A stretch of DNA of 64,000 nt from Paenibacillus camelliae (GCF_023715345.1 NZ_JAMBNY010000011.1:62001-126000), one strand, 5' to 3'; shown: positions 44,010 to 53,432, counted from the first letter of the stretch. Translations and numbers: made by a program. The notes: a model not told the origin generated them from the sequence alone.

Positions 44010-45281
44010 ATGAGAGCTTTTCTGAAAAAGGATGTGCTCGTTTACTGGCGTGATCGAAAGCAAAATATATTCTCACTAGTCATTCCCCTCATTCTAATTG
44101 TCGTGCTGGGGCTTTTATTACCGAACTGGATTGAGAATCCTACAAGCACACTCCAATTAAAAGCGGCCATGGTCGTTCATGACAACGAAGCTGCAGGCCT
44201 TGAGCAATTCCAAAGCTCTCTTAAGAGCAGAGGTCTACCAGATGAAGAGGCCGCTGTATTATTTGAGCTTGCAGCACTTTCACCACCTGTTAGCTTGCTG
44301 AACGATATGCTGAAAAGTGACCAGATTGTCAGCATGGTCGAGTGGGTTGAGCTGGATGAGGAAGCAGCGCTCCGCCGTTTGCAATCCGGAGAGATTCAAG
44401 CCATCGTAACCTTACCTGAAGACTTCACGCTGCACATCTTGAATAAGACACTGCTTGACGAGGGGAACGGTGCGGCGATAAGCCTGACGTCTGACGATCC
44501 TTCCATCGAGGTTGGTGTTCTTCAAGGCATCATTGAAGGCTTCACTCAGCAATTCAATGCAAGTTCGGCCATTGCACATGCTGGCACTCATTCTGCAGTT
44601 ACGTTAAATCAGGAGGCCGTTCTACCTTCTATAGGCGGCGTGGAGACGATTGAAGGTGTACGTGTGCTAACCTCATTCCAATATTTCACGCTCGCGGTTG
44701 GCGCTATGTTTGCCATGTATGTAGCTGCTAACTCAGCAAACAAAGCGATTACAGAGAAGAGAGAGCATGTGTTCCAGCGTATATTACTGTCGGGCAGCCA
44801 CCCACTAACGTATCTAGCAGGAAAAATTGTTGCAACCTTGATGATGTCCTTGCTGCAGCTGACACTGGTGATCCTCATCTGTCATTTCGTGCTCGACTTG
44901 TTTCCTGGATATTCACTTGAGTTCTGGCTTGGCTTTTCCCTATTAATGATGATGATGTGTCTGATTGTCGCAGCGCTGGGGGGATTGTTCACTGCCGCGA
45001 TGTTCCGGATGAATGCGAATACGGCCAATGCAATCATTCAAGCATTATTATTGATTATCGGCGTTATCGGCGGGAACTTTGCCCCTATCTATATTTTACC
45101 CGACGCGGTTCAACAGCTATGGGAATGGACACCAAACGGCCTTTGGTTATCGACCATGATTCAATGGATTCAGCAGGAATCATGGGAGGCCGCGATCAAT
45201 GGCATGCTAGGTCTGTCCGCGTTCATTATAGCGATTATCGCACTGAGCGTATGGACATTTCCAAAAAGGGGGCGAATCTAA
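44010..45281 (+). CDS. ABC-2 type permease 1
   Basis: This 423-residue membrane protein has one N-terminal helix (about 20-38), a large extracellular loop (about 40-225), then five C-terminal helices. That is the ABC-2/YhgE-like exporter layout. It is 15 bases downstream of the ATPase, behind AAAGGAGTG. With the next gene it should form a heterodimeric channel. Confidence 0.9.
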   Translation: MRAFLKKDVLVYWRDRKQNIFSLVIPLILIVVLGLLLPNWIENPTSTLQLKAAMVVHDNEAAGLEQFQSSLKSRGLPDEEAAVLFELAALSPPVSLLNDMLKSDQIVSMVEWVELDEEAALRRLQSGEIQAIVTLPEDFTLHILNKTLLDEGNGAAISLTSDDPSIEVGVLQGIIEGFTQQFNASSAIAHAGTHSAVTLNQEAVLPSIGGVETIEGVRVLTSFQYFTLAVGAMFAMYVAANSANKAITEKREHVFQRILLSGSHPLTYLAGKIVATLMMSLLQLTLVILICHFVLDLFPGYSLEFWLGFSLLMMMMCLIVAALGGLFTAAMFRMNANTANAIIQALLLIIGVIGGNFAPIYILPDAVQQLWEWTPNGLWLSTMIQWIQQESWEAAINGMLGLSAFIIAIIALSVWTFPKRGRI

Positions 45282-46385
45282 ATGGTTCCAGTTTTTCTAG
45301 CACAATGGATGAAGGAGAAACGTTCCCCTTATATGGTTCTCATCTTTATTAGCATCAGCATTGCCGCAGCTCTACTCTTCGGATCCAATATGGATATCAA
45401 ATTAAAAATTGATACCTTTCGAGGAGAAGGTGTGACTGTAGAAGAGGCTGAGCGCTGGATTGATCGCCTTAATGAAAGCGGGGCCTTCATCTTTAGCTTG
45501 CGAGCCGAAGAAGAATCTTTGGCTGATGTGCGCCAAGGGCGCTCGGATATGGCGGTTAGATTATTGAAGGACGACTATCGTATTATCGCTGTAATGGAGA
45601 GCACGAATGTCGAGCTCGTCCAGCAGCATATGCAAGCCGTTTATCATGAGGAATTTCGAATCATGGCCGCAGCATCACACGCCGAAGATGAACTGGAATT
45701 CCGTGAAGCGATGAAAACGTATATGGAACAACCACCTCTGAAGCTTCAGTCTTCCACCTCTTCAGGCAGTGAGCTGCGAAGCTACGATATGAGATTACAG
45801 CTGCTATTTGGCTTTTCTCTGTTCCTTGCTATGCTTACTGTGGGGTTCAGAGTTAACGCTATGACTGCCGAGAAAATATCCGGCATCTGGAACCGTGTCA
45901 TCCTGTCTCCATTGACGAAGACAGAGATGTATCTGGGCCATCTAACCTACAGTACGCTGATTGGTATCGTTCAAATCACAATGGTTTTCTTACTCGCTAA
46001 GTACTTATTTGGTTTTAGTCTTGGGCATAGCTTCGGGATGCTAGCCATGATCGTTGTGCTTTACACGATGACCATCGTTGCTATGAGCATGCTATTTACA
46101 GGAATATTAAGGACACCGGAGCAATTCGGTGCAATATTCACCTCTATCGTACCGATTATGCCGCTCATTAGCGGTGCCTATATGCCGCCAGGTACGATTA
46201 CGAACGACGTGCTGCTGTTCATTGGCCAGTTCTTGCCACTTCAGCATGCGCTAGATGCTCTAATCGGCGTCTCGATATATGAGCAGGGCTGGACGGACAT
46301 CTACTTGCCGCTTGCCAAGCTGCTGTTGATGGCTGTTATTTTCTTCGGAGTAGGGATTAACCTCGTTGAGCGCCGTCGCTTATAG
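45282..46385 (+). CDS. ABC-2 type permease 2
   Basis: This 367-residue permease has the same layout as its neighbour: one helix, a large external loop (about 40-165), then five helices with G-A-Y-M-P-P-G in the last third. Its ATG directly follows the stop of the previous gene (TAAATG), so coupled translation is expected. It closes the exporter operon. Confidence 0.9.
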   Translation: MVPVFLAQWMKEKRSPYMVLIFISISIAAALLFGSNMDIKLKIDTFRGEGVTVEEAERWIDRLNESGAFIFSLRAEEESLADVRQGRSDMAVRLLKDDYRIIAVMESTNVELVQQHMQAVYHEEFRIMAAASHAEDELEFREAMKTYMEQPPLKLQSSTSSGSELRSYDMRLQLLFGFSLFLAMLTVGFRVNAMTAEKISGIWNRVILSPLTKTEMYLGHLTYSTLIGIVQITMVFLLAKYLFGFSLGHSFGMLAMIVVLYTMTIVAMSMLFTGILRTPEQFGAIFTSIVPIMPLISGAYMPPGTITNDVLLFIGQFLPLQHALDALIGVSIYEQGWTDIYLPLAKLLLMAVIFFGVGINLVERRRL

Positions 46386-46400
46386 CGCAACGAATAAAAT

Positions 46401-46444
46401 AAGCCGATGAATGATCAAGGTTAAACTTGAATAATTCATCGGCT
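46401..46444 (+). terminator. Terminator of the exporter operon
   Basis: AAGCCGATGAAT and ATTCATCGGCTT pair perfectly over 12 bases, with inner partial pairing. The following T run is poor, so efficiency is uncertain. Confidence 0.65.
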
Positions 46445-46486
46445 TGTTGGCTTGTTACAGCTTAATTTATTATTCTGCTCGTTACA

Positions 46487-46948
46487 TTACAGCTTCAGAT
46501 ATCGTCTTAAAGCGGAAATCAATAGATCATGGTCCTCCTGATCAGGCAGTCCAGATACAGTAATCGTACCGATCATTCCTTCACCTTCCACATGAAGCGG
46601 AAATCCGCCACCCGCTCCGACATAGTCAGAAAGGGGCAATCCATCACGTTCCTCTATCGTTGTTCCTTCCTGACGAGCTTGTAAAGCAACACGCCACGAG
46701 CTCTGTCCATAATGCCGAACCACATTATTTTTACGACGAATCCAATCCTCATTTTCTACTGTAGTTCCCGCCATCGCATGAGCAAACAACCGTTGCCCTT
46801 GGCGATAAATTTCTACAGTAATGCTTTTACCTAGACTTCTTGCTTCGTCGATTATTGCAAGTCCAACCTGTAGTGCCGTTTCATTCGTGAATGCGCTGAA
46901 TCTAAGCTCTTGCTCTTCTTTCTCCATCTGAATCAATTGATCCTTCAT
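46487..46948 (-). CDS. Heme-degrading-domain (UPF0303/HbpS-like) protein
   Basis: This 153-residue soluble protein matches the UPF0303 group related to GlcG/HbpS: A-L-Q-V-G-L-A-I-I-D-E-A near residue 26, then D-Y-V-G-A-G-G-G-F-P-L-H-V-E-G-E-G-M-I-G near residue 108. Members are small oligomers, some of which bind heme or cobalamin; function here is not known. GGGGGAG lies five bases before the ATG. Confidence 0.8.
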   Translation of the reverse strand: MKDQLIQMEKEEQELRFSAFTNETALQVGLAIIDEARSLGKSITVEIYRQGQRLFAHAMAGTTVENEDWIRRKNNVVRHYGQSSWRVALQARQEGTTIEERDGLPLSDYVGAGGGFPLHVEGEGMIGTITVSGLPDQEDHDLLISALRRYLKL

Positions 46949-47039
46949 GTTTCTCCCCCATTTTTTTCAATCTCTGCCTTCTACTTTTCGCTTGAATGTC
47001 ATGTATTTCCTTCTTTTATCCCCTATTGAGTAAGCAAAA

Positions 47040-47112
47040 AATAAAAAATGTCACCGGCAGCTCCTAATGCTAGCTGATGCTAACAAATAAGAGTGCGCCG
47101 ATGACATTGTCG
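47040..47112 (-). terminator. Long-loop terminator after the secreted helical protein
   Basis: AATGTCA-x-CGGC (about 47047-47057) and GCCG-x-TGACATT (about 47097-47108) pair around a 40-base loop. On the minus strand it runs into TTTTTTATTTTTT, so termination is plausible. Confidence 0.6.
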
Positions 47113-47122
47113 TGAGTATGCG

Positions 47123-47770
47123 TTAGAACTTCTCTGGAAACTGTTTGTAGATGCCCTCTGCTAAAATATTCGCCAGATGGAGCATATGGATTTCGTTTTG
47201 ATCTGTTGCTTCAATGTCCCTCTGCCAGTCTCCATTCAGACAGGCAAGAACGATTTCGGTAATTAATTGAAGATGCGTATACAGCATGTCCTGCATCTCC
47301 TTGAACGGCCAGTTTGGATTAGCATCGCTCAAAAATTTAGCTATATCATCTGCGTTACGATGCCACTGGGTCTGTTGCTTCTTAACCTCTGCCTGATTGC
47401 CTGCTTTGGCAGCAGCTACGATGTGGCCTGCAATCTCAATATGTTCGGTTAAAAGCTCAGCAAGCTTATTACCAGCAGCTTCTCCGTAAAACGGCTTAAT
47501 GATATTCCCTATATCCTGTTGATTCCGTAATAGTCGCTCTAGCACATATTGCTGATCCGGTCGATCAGAGATCGCACTGACAATATAGCTTCTTGTCCAT
47601 ATCGTATGATCAATCCAAGCCTTCTCCATATCACCTTTCAGCTTTACGAATGCAGGACTTAGACAGATGTCCTCCCGCTTCTCAGCTGCCTTCACTTCTG
47701 TTGTAGCTAGTGCAGAATTTAAGCTAAATACAATCGCTACGGCTAACAGCAGCACAACCATTTTTTTCAT
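47123..47770 (-). CDS. Secreted all-helical protein, unknown function
   Basis: This 215-residue protein has a clear signal peptide (cleavage near A-T-T-E-V-K-A-A-E). The mature part looks like a four-helix bundle: repeated helices with H-T-I-W-T-R, L-L-T-E-H-I, Q-W-H-R-N-A-D-D-I-A-K-F-L and M-L-Y-T-H-L-Q-L-I. Several His residues are evenly placed, which might bind metal. I do not recognise a named family. GAGGAG lies ten bases before ATG 47770. Confidence 0.65.
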   Translation of the reverse strand: MKKMVVLLLAVAIVFSLNSALATTEVKAAEKREDICLSPAFVKLKGDMEKAWIDHTIWTRSYIVSAISDRPDQQYVLERLLRNQQDIGNIIKPFYGEAAGNKLAELLTEHIEIAGHIVAAAKAGNQAEVKKQQTQWHRNADDIAKFLSDANPNWPFKEMQDMLYTHLQLITEIVLACLNGDWQRDIEATDQNEIHMLHLANILAEGIYKQFPEKF

Positions 47771-47910
47771 TATGTATCTACTCCTCTGTACGTTTGGATT
47801 GAATTTACAGTAGTATTATGGTTATCTTGTCCAAACTTATACAGATAAGATCATGAACAATTAGGTTGATTGGCATTAAGAACATCTGGCAAGCCCTCCA
47901 TAGATCGAAT

Positions 47911-47950
47911 GTCAAAACGCGCCTCGGTAGTGAACCGGGCGCGTTTTGAC
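47911..47950. terminator. Bidirectional terminator hairpin
   Basis: GTCAAAACGCGCC and GGCGCGTTTTGAC form a perfect 13-base stem with inner CGGT/ACCG pairing (47911-47950). It lies 32 bases past the stop of the minus-strand lipoprotein. Confidence 0.8.
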
Positions 47951-47981
47951 GTGATCAGCCTGAAGGTGAAGACATTCTCTC

Positions 47982-48551
47982 TTATTGCATAAACTTTTCA
48001 ATATATTGCATCGTCTCTTTTGTTGGTGCAGCCTCCATCCGGTAAAACTCCTCCATTCGTTTACCATTCAACGTGTATGTGATCTTAATATAGATGTCTT
48101 GATATACGCTTAGTAGATATCGGTCAACGCTGTCCCTTGCTAGAACAAACGATCTGCCAAGATAGGCACCTTTAGGCTCTCCATTAGGTATGATGTCAAA
48201 GGAATACTCATTTAGCACGTTGGATGTATGAACATGACTCGCATCTAAGTAGTCCATCATTTTCTCGTTAAGGTGAAAGGACATTATGACATCTTTCATC
48301 TCAACGACCGGGTCAGAAAGGTATAACTCATAATTAATACGTGTCGCATCTTCATCCTCTTCTATCTCTACCGTATTCGTTAGTGCATAGTTTGCTGGAG
48401 TATAAACATACTCACCCGAGTTTATATATTCTCTTAATTCTATCCCTTCCGAAGCATACGTTGTCTCTTTCATCAACGATCCGTTAGCACTGCATCCGCT
48501 AAGTAATAGGAAAACTAGTAGGAATGTCGTAATTAATAGCTGTCTATTCAT
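47982..48551 (-). CDS. Small lipoprotein, unknown function
   Basis: This 189-residue protein has a signal with lipobox L-L-S-G-C (Cys20), so it should be anchored outside the membrane. The rest is a mixed beta-rich domain with many Tyr and Glu, and no motif I recognise. GGAG lies eight bases before ATG 48551. The next gene upstream is divergent. Confidence 0.7.
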   Translation of the reverse strand: MNRQLLITTFLLVFLLLSGCSANGSLMKETTYASEGIELREYINSGEYVYTPANYALTNTVEIEEDEDATRINYELYLSDPVVEMKDVIMSFHLNEKMMDYLDASHVHTSNVLNEYSFDIIPNGEPKGAYLGRSFVLARDSVDRYLLSVYQDIYIKITYTLNGKRMEEFYRMEAAPTKETMQYIEKFMQ

Positions 48552-48685
48552 AAGTAAAGCTCCATTCTAGCGGTAGGCAACAACCATGCTTTTATTACGA
48601 TTTATACTTACATTCTTCAACATAATATTACCATTTATGATAGAATCGAACTATATTTATTACTTATATCATTGGAGTGATAGCA

Positions 48686-50518
48686 TTGAATTGGCCTATA
48701 GCTATTAAAAAAGCGACTAAACTAGCAACTGCAGTCATCGTTTCTGCTAGCTTACTAGCATCACTTTCTTACACCACATTCGCCGCAACACATCGTGTAC
48801 ATGAACAAGTGAACACGCGAACGGAGCAAGATATTTATAAAAAATGGCAACAATATTTGCCGCAAGCATTCAATAGTGATCAATTATTTGAGGTTGAGCC
48901 TAAGTACTCCGCTCCTTACAGCGCGGGTCAATTAAAGGAACAAGTGCTTCAGGATGCAGTAAACGCAACTAATTTTGCGCGTTATCTGGCTGGGTTGCCT
49001 GATGATGTCACACTGGATTATTCCTTAGCTGAACAGCAGCAAGCAGGCGCTGTGCTAATGGCTGAGCTTGGCACGATTACCCATTATCCGACTAAGCCTT
49101 CTGATATGGCTGATGATTTCTTTGAGCTCGGTCGCACGTCCGCCTCTTCTAGTAATCTATCAGCAGGACGCAGCTCATTGTACAACACTGTGTTTTACGG
49201 CTATATGGCCGATAATTCAGGAAGCAATCTCTATTCCGTCGGGCATCGACGCTGGATACTGAATCCTGACATGAAGAAAACAATGTTCGGCTTGGCGTAT
49301 GATCCTTCATCCAGATACAGATTTTATTCAACGATGTATGCTTTCGACCGCGAACGAGATGAGGATGAAGTAGATTATCAATATATCGCTTGGCCATCAG
49401 CAGGTCTGTTTCCAACAGACGTGCTGACTGCTGCTGATCCGTGGTCCGTTTCATTGAATACGAGCATGTACAGTACAAATCAAACAGATGATATATATGT
49501 CACCATTCATAGAGCACGCGATAACAAAACATGGACACTCAATGCAAGCAATCAAGACGAGCAGGGAGATTTCTTCCAGGTTAATACTGGCGGATACGGC
49601 ATTAACTTCGCTATTATTTTCCGTCCGAAGGATATTGGAGCATATACAGATGGGGATGCTTTCGAGGTTACCATCCAAAATCTATATACTGTATCCGGTG
49701 AAAAAACCTCACTCTCTTATACAACAGAAATGTTCTCGCTGCAGTCTTCCTTCAAAAACAATGCTACGCGCTATGCGCTGAGCGGACAGCAGTTGAAGCT
49801 CCCTGTACATGGAAATGCAACGAGATTCACTTCAAGTGATCCAAGCATAGCCTCCGTTGATCGCAGTGGCGTCGTGACAGCACATAAGCCTGGGTATGTC
49901 TATATAACGGTAGATAATTATTTGCCTGCCGCGAATAGTATGGTTACCGTTAACGTAAATGATTCAGCCTATAGCAAGACTAGCGGATGGGCGAGTTCAA
50001 GTATTATCCAAGCTAATGAACATGGAATCCTAAATAATAGTCCTTATTATCAAGACCTGACGACACCAGTAACTCAAGAGGAATTTGTCCATTATGTTGT
50101 CGGAATGCTTAAGGCGCTGAATCCACAACTGAATATTGATGATTATTATGATGTAAAATCACCATTTACTGATGTGCGCAGCACAGACTCTGGCATCATA
50201 TGGGCATACGAACAAGGCATTATTAATGGAACTGGTCAAGGAAAATTCTCACCTGATAACGTCATTACGCGTGAGCAAGCAGCAACGCTTCTGCTTAACG
50301 TGTATAAGTATCTAGGTGGAGAATTACAGCCCGCTGCTCAAGCTGCTTTTGCAGATCAGGGAAAAATTGCTAGCTGGGCAATATCATCCGTTAATCAAGC
50401 AGCTAAGCTGTCCATAATGGGCGGCGTGTCCGATACATTGTTTGATCCGAAAGGGAAATACTCTCACGAGCAAACGATTGTCACACTGCTGCGACTCTAT
50501 CAAAAATTTGCAGAGTAA
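48686..50518 (+). CDS. Secreted CAP-domain protein with Ig-like and SLH domains
   Basis: This 610-residue surface protein has a signal peptide (to about residue 35), a CAP/SCP fold (about 80-240; N-F-A-R-Y-L-A-G-L-P, then S-V-G-H-R-R-W-I-L-N-P), a Big_2-type domain (about 375-435; S-S-D-P-S-I-A-S-V-D-R-S-G-V-V-T-A) and at least two SLH domains after about 440 (G-I-I-N-G-T-G-Q-G-K-F-S-P). CAP proteins in bacilli are often sporulation- or cell-surface-linked. TTG 48686 is chosen because GGAG lies eight bases upstream; GTG 48677 would overlap that site. It shares the SLH strategy of the two giant lyases. Confidence 0.82.
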   Translation: MNWPIAIKKATKLATAVIVSASLLASLSYTTFAATHRVHEQVNTRTEQDIYKKWQQYLPQAFNSDQLFEVEPKYSAPYSAGQLKEQVLQDAVNATNFARYLAGLPDDVTLDYSLAEQQQAGAVLMAELGTITHYPTKPSDMADDFFELGRTSASSSNLSAGRSSLYNTVFYGYMADNSGSNLYSVGHRRWILNPDMKKTMFGLAYDPSSRYRFYSTMYAFDRERDEDEVDYQYIAWPSAGLFPTDVLTAADPWSVSLNTSMYSTNQTDDIYVTIHRARDNKTWTLNASNQDEQGDFFQVNTGGYGINFAIIFRPKDIGAYTDGDAFEVTIQNLYTVSGEKTSLSYTTEMFSLQSSFKNNATRYALSGQQLKLPVHGNATRFTSSDPSIASVDRSGVVTAHKPGYVYITVDNYLPAANSMVTVNVNDSAYSKTSGWASSSIIQANEHGILNNSPYYQDLTTPVTQEEFVHYVVGMLKALNPQLNIDDYYDVKSPFTDVRSTDSGIIWAYEQGIINGTGQGKFSPDNVITREQAATLLLNVYKYLGGELQPAAQAAFADQGKIASWAISSVNQAAKLSIMGGVSDTLFDPKGKYSHEQTIVTLLRLYQKFAE

Positions 50519-50569
50519 AACGGCTTGTACCAACTTTTAGCTTGGTGAAGCAATAGTAGTTACAATAGA

Positions 50570-50622
50570 AAAGCCGAGCGAATATGAGGATGATATCCTG
50601 ACATTCGCTCGGCTTCATTTAT
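50570..50622 (+). terminator. Terminator after the CAP/SLH gene
   Basis: AAGCCGAGCGAAT and ATTCGCTCGGCTT pair perfectly, with an inner AGGAT/ATCCT stem, followed by CATTT. It can also serve the convergent hydrolase gene. Confidence 0.8.
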
Positions 50623-50659
50623 ATTGAATACTTCTTAGTGTAGCGACCGATCATTTTCC

Positions 50660-52330
50660 TTATCTTTTCAATATCCAATCAGCAATATCGGTAATCAGCT
50701 TCTTACTTACGTTAGCTGGTGTACTATACTCTAATCCGATGGACACACCCTCATAGTCTGTTAGTAAATGATTCATAGCTGGATAGGAGATGAAGGTTGT
50801 GTCACTGTGGTCCTCTAGCGCTGTTTTCCATCCCTCAAACTGCTCCATAGAAACTTGCCAATCATTTTCTCCTTGTAACACGAGTAGAGGTTTATTCATA
50901 TCTTTCATTACTCCCGCAGGCACATAGTCGCGCTGCTCATACCACCAATATGCTGGGGACATTGGGAACGTACTCGGCATATTATCCTTGGAATACGCTG
51001 GGTCTAATAGCATGGCTTTAATCTGCTCCATCATCACTGCATTCTGCTCTTGCGATGAAACGACCTCTTGTGGCAAACCTAACGTTTTCATTTTATCGAT
51101 AACGACTTTCTGCTGTTCAACTAGTGCATCGATAAATGTACTGCTAGGAGCCGATATTAGGATCGCACCAGTAATATCATTCCCCTCGTCTTGCTCTATA
51201 ATCTTTGGCATAACAAAGCCACCTTGGCTATGCCCAGCAACGTATAGCTTATCTTTATCTACTTCCCCACGTTGCTGCAGCCATTCCATTGCATGATAAA
51301 CATCATCAACGGATTCATTTTTCAATGTAAATTGTGGCTGTCCAGAAACCTTGAAGGTGTGCTCCTTCGTAACCTTTTCGTAACGAAGAACCGCAATATT
51401 TCTCGAAGCTAAGCCCACTGCCAAATCTTTAAATACTTTCGTACCAGATATCGTAGAATCACGATCATGAGGACCTGAACCATGAACTAATATAACGACA
51501 GGGAATGGTCCTTCTCCTTTAGGAACAGTGAACGTACCAGGTACAGCAAACGAACCTTCTCCGATAACTACTTCTTCTTCTATATAATTACCAGTATCAT
51601 AGTCTGGCTTAGTATAAGGAGATACACTAGCTGCAATATCTATGGAAAGATCGTCAACATAACCATCTTGATCAAAACGAACGATAATATTCAGAGGAGC
51701 ATTCGTCGTTTCATAGCTCATCACCGCATTAATGTGTACATCATTATATTCCATAGAAAGGTCTTTAAGCATCACTGGTTTTCCTGCAAGTAAAGCATAT
51801 TGTTGACCAATAGAGGACCACATGGCATCTTGAGGGATAGTGTTCTTAAGTGCTTGACTCATTATATTGGTAATTCCACTTGCATTGCCGGAAAACAACT
51901 TATGTACAAATTGAGTGGCATTGATCTCGTAATTTTGATTGGAAAACAAAATACTTCCAGTCTCTTCGTCCCATTCCACTTGATTAGTTAACAATTTATT
52001 TATCGTATGGAGCGAAATATAAGAACGGTTCGATTGAACAATAGGCTTTTCATCAAGCTTAAGACTAGTGCCATTAACAATGGCCTGTTCTTGACCAGCT
52101 GTCAGAACAATGACATCACTACCTCGTTCTACCGTTATCTCTTGCTTCTGTTGATCCCAAGAAACCTTCGCCCCTAGCGCCTCAGCAACTGACCGCAATG
52201 GCACTAAGTCGTTTTTTTCCTTAGCATGAACGGAATAAGGACTCCCTAGAACAGTAGATGCGACAAGCACACTAGTAAGCATCGTAATCGCTAAAGATTT
52301 CTTCAATTTTTTCATGTTTCTCACATTCAT
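50660..52330 (-). CDS. Secreted alpha/beta hydrolase with N-terminal copper-amine-oxidase-like stalk domain
   Basis: This 556-residue protein has a signal peptide, a stalk domain of the type found beside copper amine oxidases (about 40-130; V-P-L-R-S-V-A-E-A-L-G-A-K-V-S-W-D), a middle DUF3887-like region (about 135-225) and an alpha/beta hydrolase (about 255-556). H-G-S-G-P-H-D-R-D is the oxyanion loop, G-H-S-Q-G-G the nucleophile elbow, and the late M-N-H-L holds the catalytic His. It should be an exported esterase bound to the wall. ATG 52330 has AGGAG four bases upstream; ATG 52315 is an alternative. Confidence 0.85.
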   Translation of the reverse strand: MNVRNMKKLKKSLAITMLTSVLVASTVLGSPYSVHAKEKNDLVPLRSVAEALGAKVSWDQQKQEITVERGSDVIVLTAGQEQAIVNGTSLKLDEKPIVQSNRSYISLHTINKLLTNQVEWDEETGSILFSNQNYEINATQFVHKLFSGNASGITNIMSQALKNTIPQDAMWSSIGQQYALLAGKPVMLKDLSMEYNDVHINAVMSYETTNAPLNIIVRFDQDGYVDDLSIDIAASVSPYTKPDYDTGNYIEEEVVIGEGSFAVPGTFTVPKGEGPFPVVILVHGSGPHDRDSTISGTKVFKDLAVGLASRNIAVLRYEKVTKEHTFKVSGQPQFTLKNESVDDVYHAMEWLQQRGEVDKDKLYVAGHSQGGFVMPKIIEQDEGNDITGAILISAPSSTFIDALVEQQKVVIDKMKTLGLPQEVVSSQEQNAVMMEQIKAMLLDPAYSKDNMPSTFPMSPAYWWYEQRDYVPAGVMKDMNKPLLVLQGENDWQVSMEQFEGWKTALEDHSDTTFISYPAMNHLLTDYEGVSIGLEYSTPANVSKKLITDIADWILKR

Positions 52331-52380
52331 CACTCTCCTCTATAGATTCTAGCAATCATGCTAGCATGCTAGTTCATACT

Positions 52381-52665
52381 TTATTCCTTATCTACAAGCT
52401 TAATATTTGTGAAGATAATTAAAATAAACAAACCGATTACTAGCGCACCGACCAGTATCTGTTCTGATAGGAACGTGTAGAAGCTCGAAATTAAAAATAA
52501 AATTCCAATAACAGTGATATATCCTCCAACTAAATTCGCTAGTAACGTCTTATTTTTAACTCTTTTTTCATTAAAGCCAGCTAATAGCCATGTTTGCTTC
52601 CCTACTCCTATAATCAGCCCCAGCACAATAAAAACTAGACCAACAATCCAAAGATTATTCTCCAT
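52381..52665 (-). CDS. DUF3784-like membrane protein
   Basis: This 94-residue protein has three membrane helices. G-V-G-K-Q-T-W-L-L-A-G-F-N in the first loop is the mark of DUF3784. Function is unknown. GGAGG lies seven bases before the ATG. It is the third gene after an XRE regulator and another small membrane protein, in one operon. Confidence 0.75.
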   Translation of the reverse strand: MENNLWIVGLVFIVLGLIIGVGKQTWLLAGFNEKRVKNKTLLANLVGGYITVIGILFLISSFYTFLSEQILVGALVIGLFILIIFTNIKLVDKE

Positions 52666-52682
52666 CTTATATCCTCCTCTCC

Positions 52683-53039
52683 TTATAATCTTTTGGCGAT
52701 ACTTGGAATAATGTATAAAGGTACAACAATGGATATTGCTAAGTAAATCAGTAAATAATCAGGCGTCATAAACGAGTCCATATTATCATTGGAGATTAGA
52801 AAGAAGTAGCAGGCTAATAAACTATTCATGACTACAATGAAGCCAAATGAGTAGTAATGAATGTTCGTCTTCACTCGTTCATCTACTTCGATCTCGTCAT
52901 TGTTTTTATATCTCATAAACTTAGCTATTAGAACACAGCATGCCAGAATACAGCCTAACGTAGCTTTAACCCAGCCTGTATTCACAAATACAATGACTAC
53001 TAGTAGTAGAACTGCAGGTATATAATAAAGCAGCTTCAT
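52683..53039 (-). CDS. Small membrane protein, unknown function
   Basis: This 118-residue protein has four hydrophobic helices with a central charged loop D-E-I-E-V-D-E-R-V-K-T-N-I-H-Y-Y-S-F. That D-E-R motif is common in DUF2178-like proteins associated with small XRE regulators. GGAGG lies nine bases before the ATG, and the regulator ends four bases upstream of it. Confidence 0.7.
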   Translation of the reverse strand: MKLLYYIPAVLLLVVIVFVNTGWVKATLGCILACCVLIAKFMRYKNNDEIEVDERVKTNIHYYSFGFIVVMNSLLACYFFLISNDNMDSFMTPDYLLIYLAISIVVPLYIIPSIAKRL

Positions 53040-53043
53040 GTAC

Positions 53044-53256
53044 TTATTCCTCCATCCAAAACAAATGATCCACTGGGGCTTCGAGATACTTAGAGATAAG
53101 CAAGCACACCTTGATTGAGGGATTATAGTTCTGTGCTTCTATCAAATTCATCGTTTGTCTTGTTAAGCCAATAAGTTTGGCTAATTCCCCCTGATTGTAT
53201 TTGCCTTGCTCAATTCTTACTAATTTTACTCGATTACGAATCGTTATCTCGACCAA
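53044..53256 (-). CDS. XRE-family helix-turn-helix regulator
   Basis: This 70-residue Cro/CI-like protein consists of the HTH alone: Y-N-Q-G-E-L-A-K-L-I-G-L-T-R-Q-T-M-N-L-I-E with the C-terminal helix ending L-E-A-P-V-D-H-L-F-W. It resembles small YozG-type regulators found with membrane genes. TTG 53256 is used because GAGGTG lies nine bases upstream. A very long palindrome follows 28 bases before it and is the likely operator. Confidence 0.85.
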   Translation of the reverse strand: MVEITIRNRVKLVRIEQGKYNQGELAKLIGLTRQTMNLIEAQNYNPSIKVCLLISKYLEAPVDHLFWMEE

Positions 53257-53283
53257 TGTCCCTTTCACCTCTTCGTTTCATAA

Positions 53284-53341
53284 TATCACATATACATTAA
53301 AAATGTAATATATATTTTACTTTTTTAATGTATATGTGATA
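53284..53341. promoter_or_regulatory. Long palindrome, operator of the XRE operon
   Basis: A 20-base arm (53284-53303; core ATCACATATACATTAAAAA) and its exact complement (53322-53341) flank an AT-rich 18-base spacer. The left arm also contains the smaller palindrome TACATTAAAAATGTA. It lies just upstream of the XRE start, so autoregulation is likely. Confidence 0.8.
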
Positions 53342-53384
53342 AGAAATATATATTTAACATTAATTTTGTCCATTAAGTAATGAA

Positions 53385-53432
53385 AGCCGAGCCGAATTCA
53401 GGAGATGATTAACCTGAAACTTTGGCTCGGCT
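53385..53432 (-). terminator. Terminator after the MerR gene
   Basis: AGCCGAGCC and GGCTCGGCT (53385-53393, 53424-53432) with inner CAGG/CCTG pairing. A poor T run follows on the minus strand. Confidence 0.65.

Noticed and set aside
49149..49478. 109-codon minus-strand frame in the CAP/SLH gene
   Set aside because: Antisense to a well-supported gene, without start signals.
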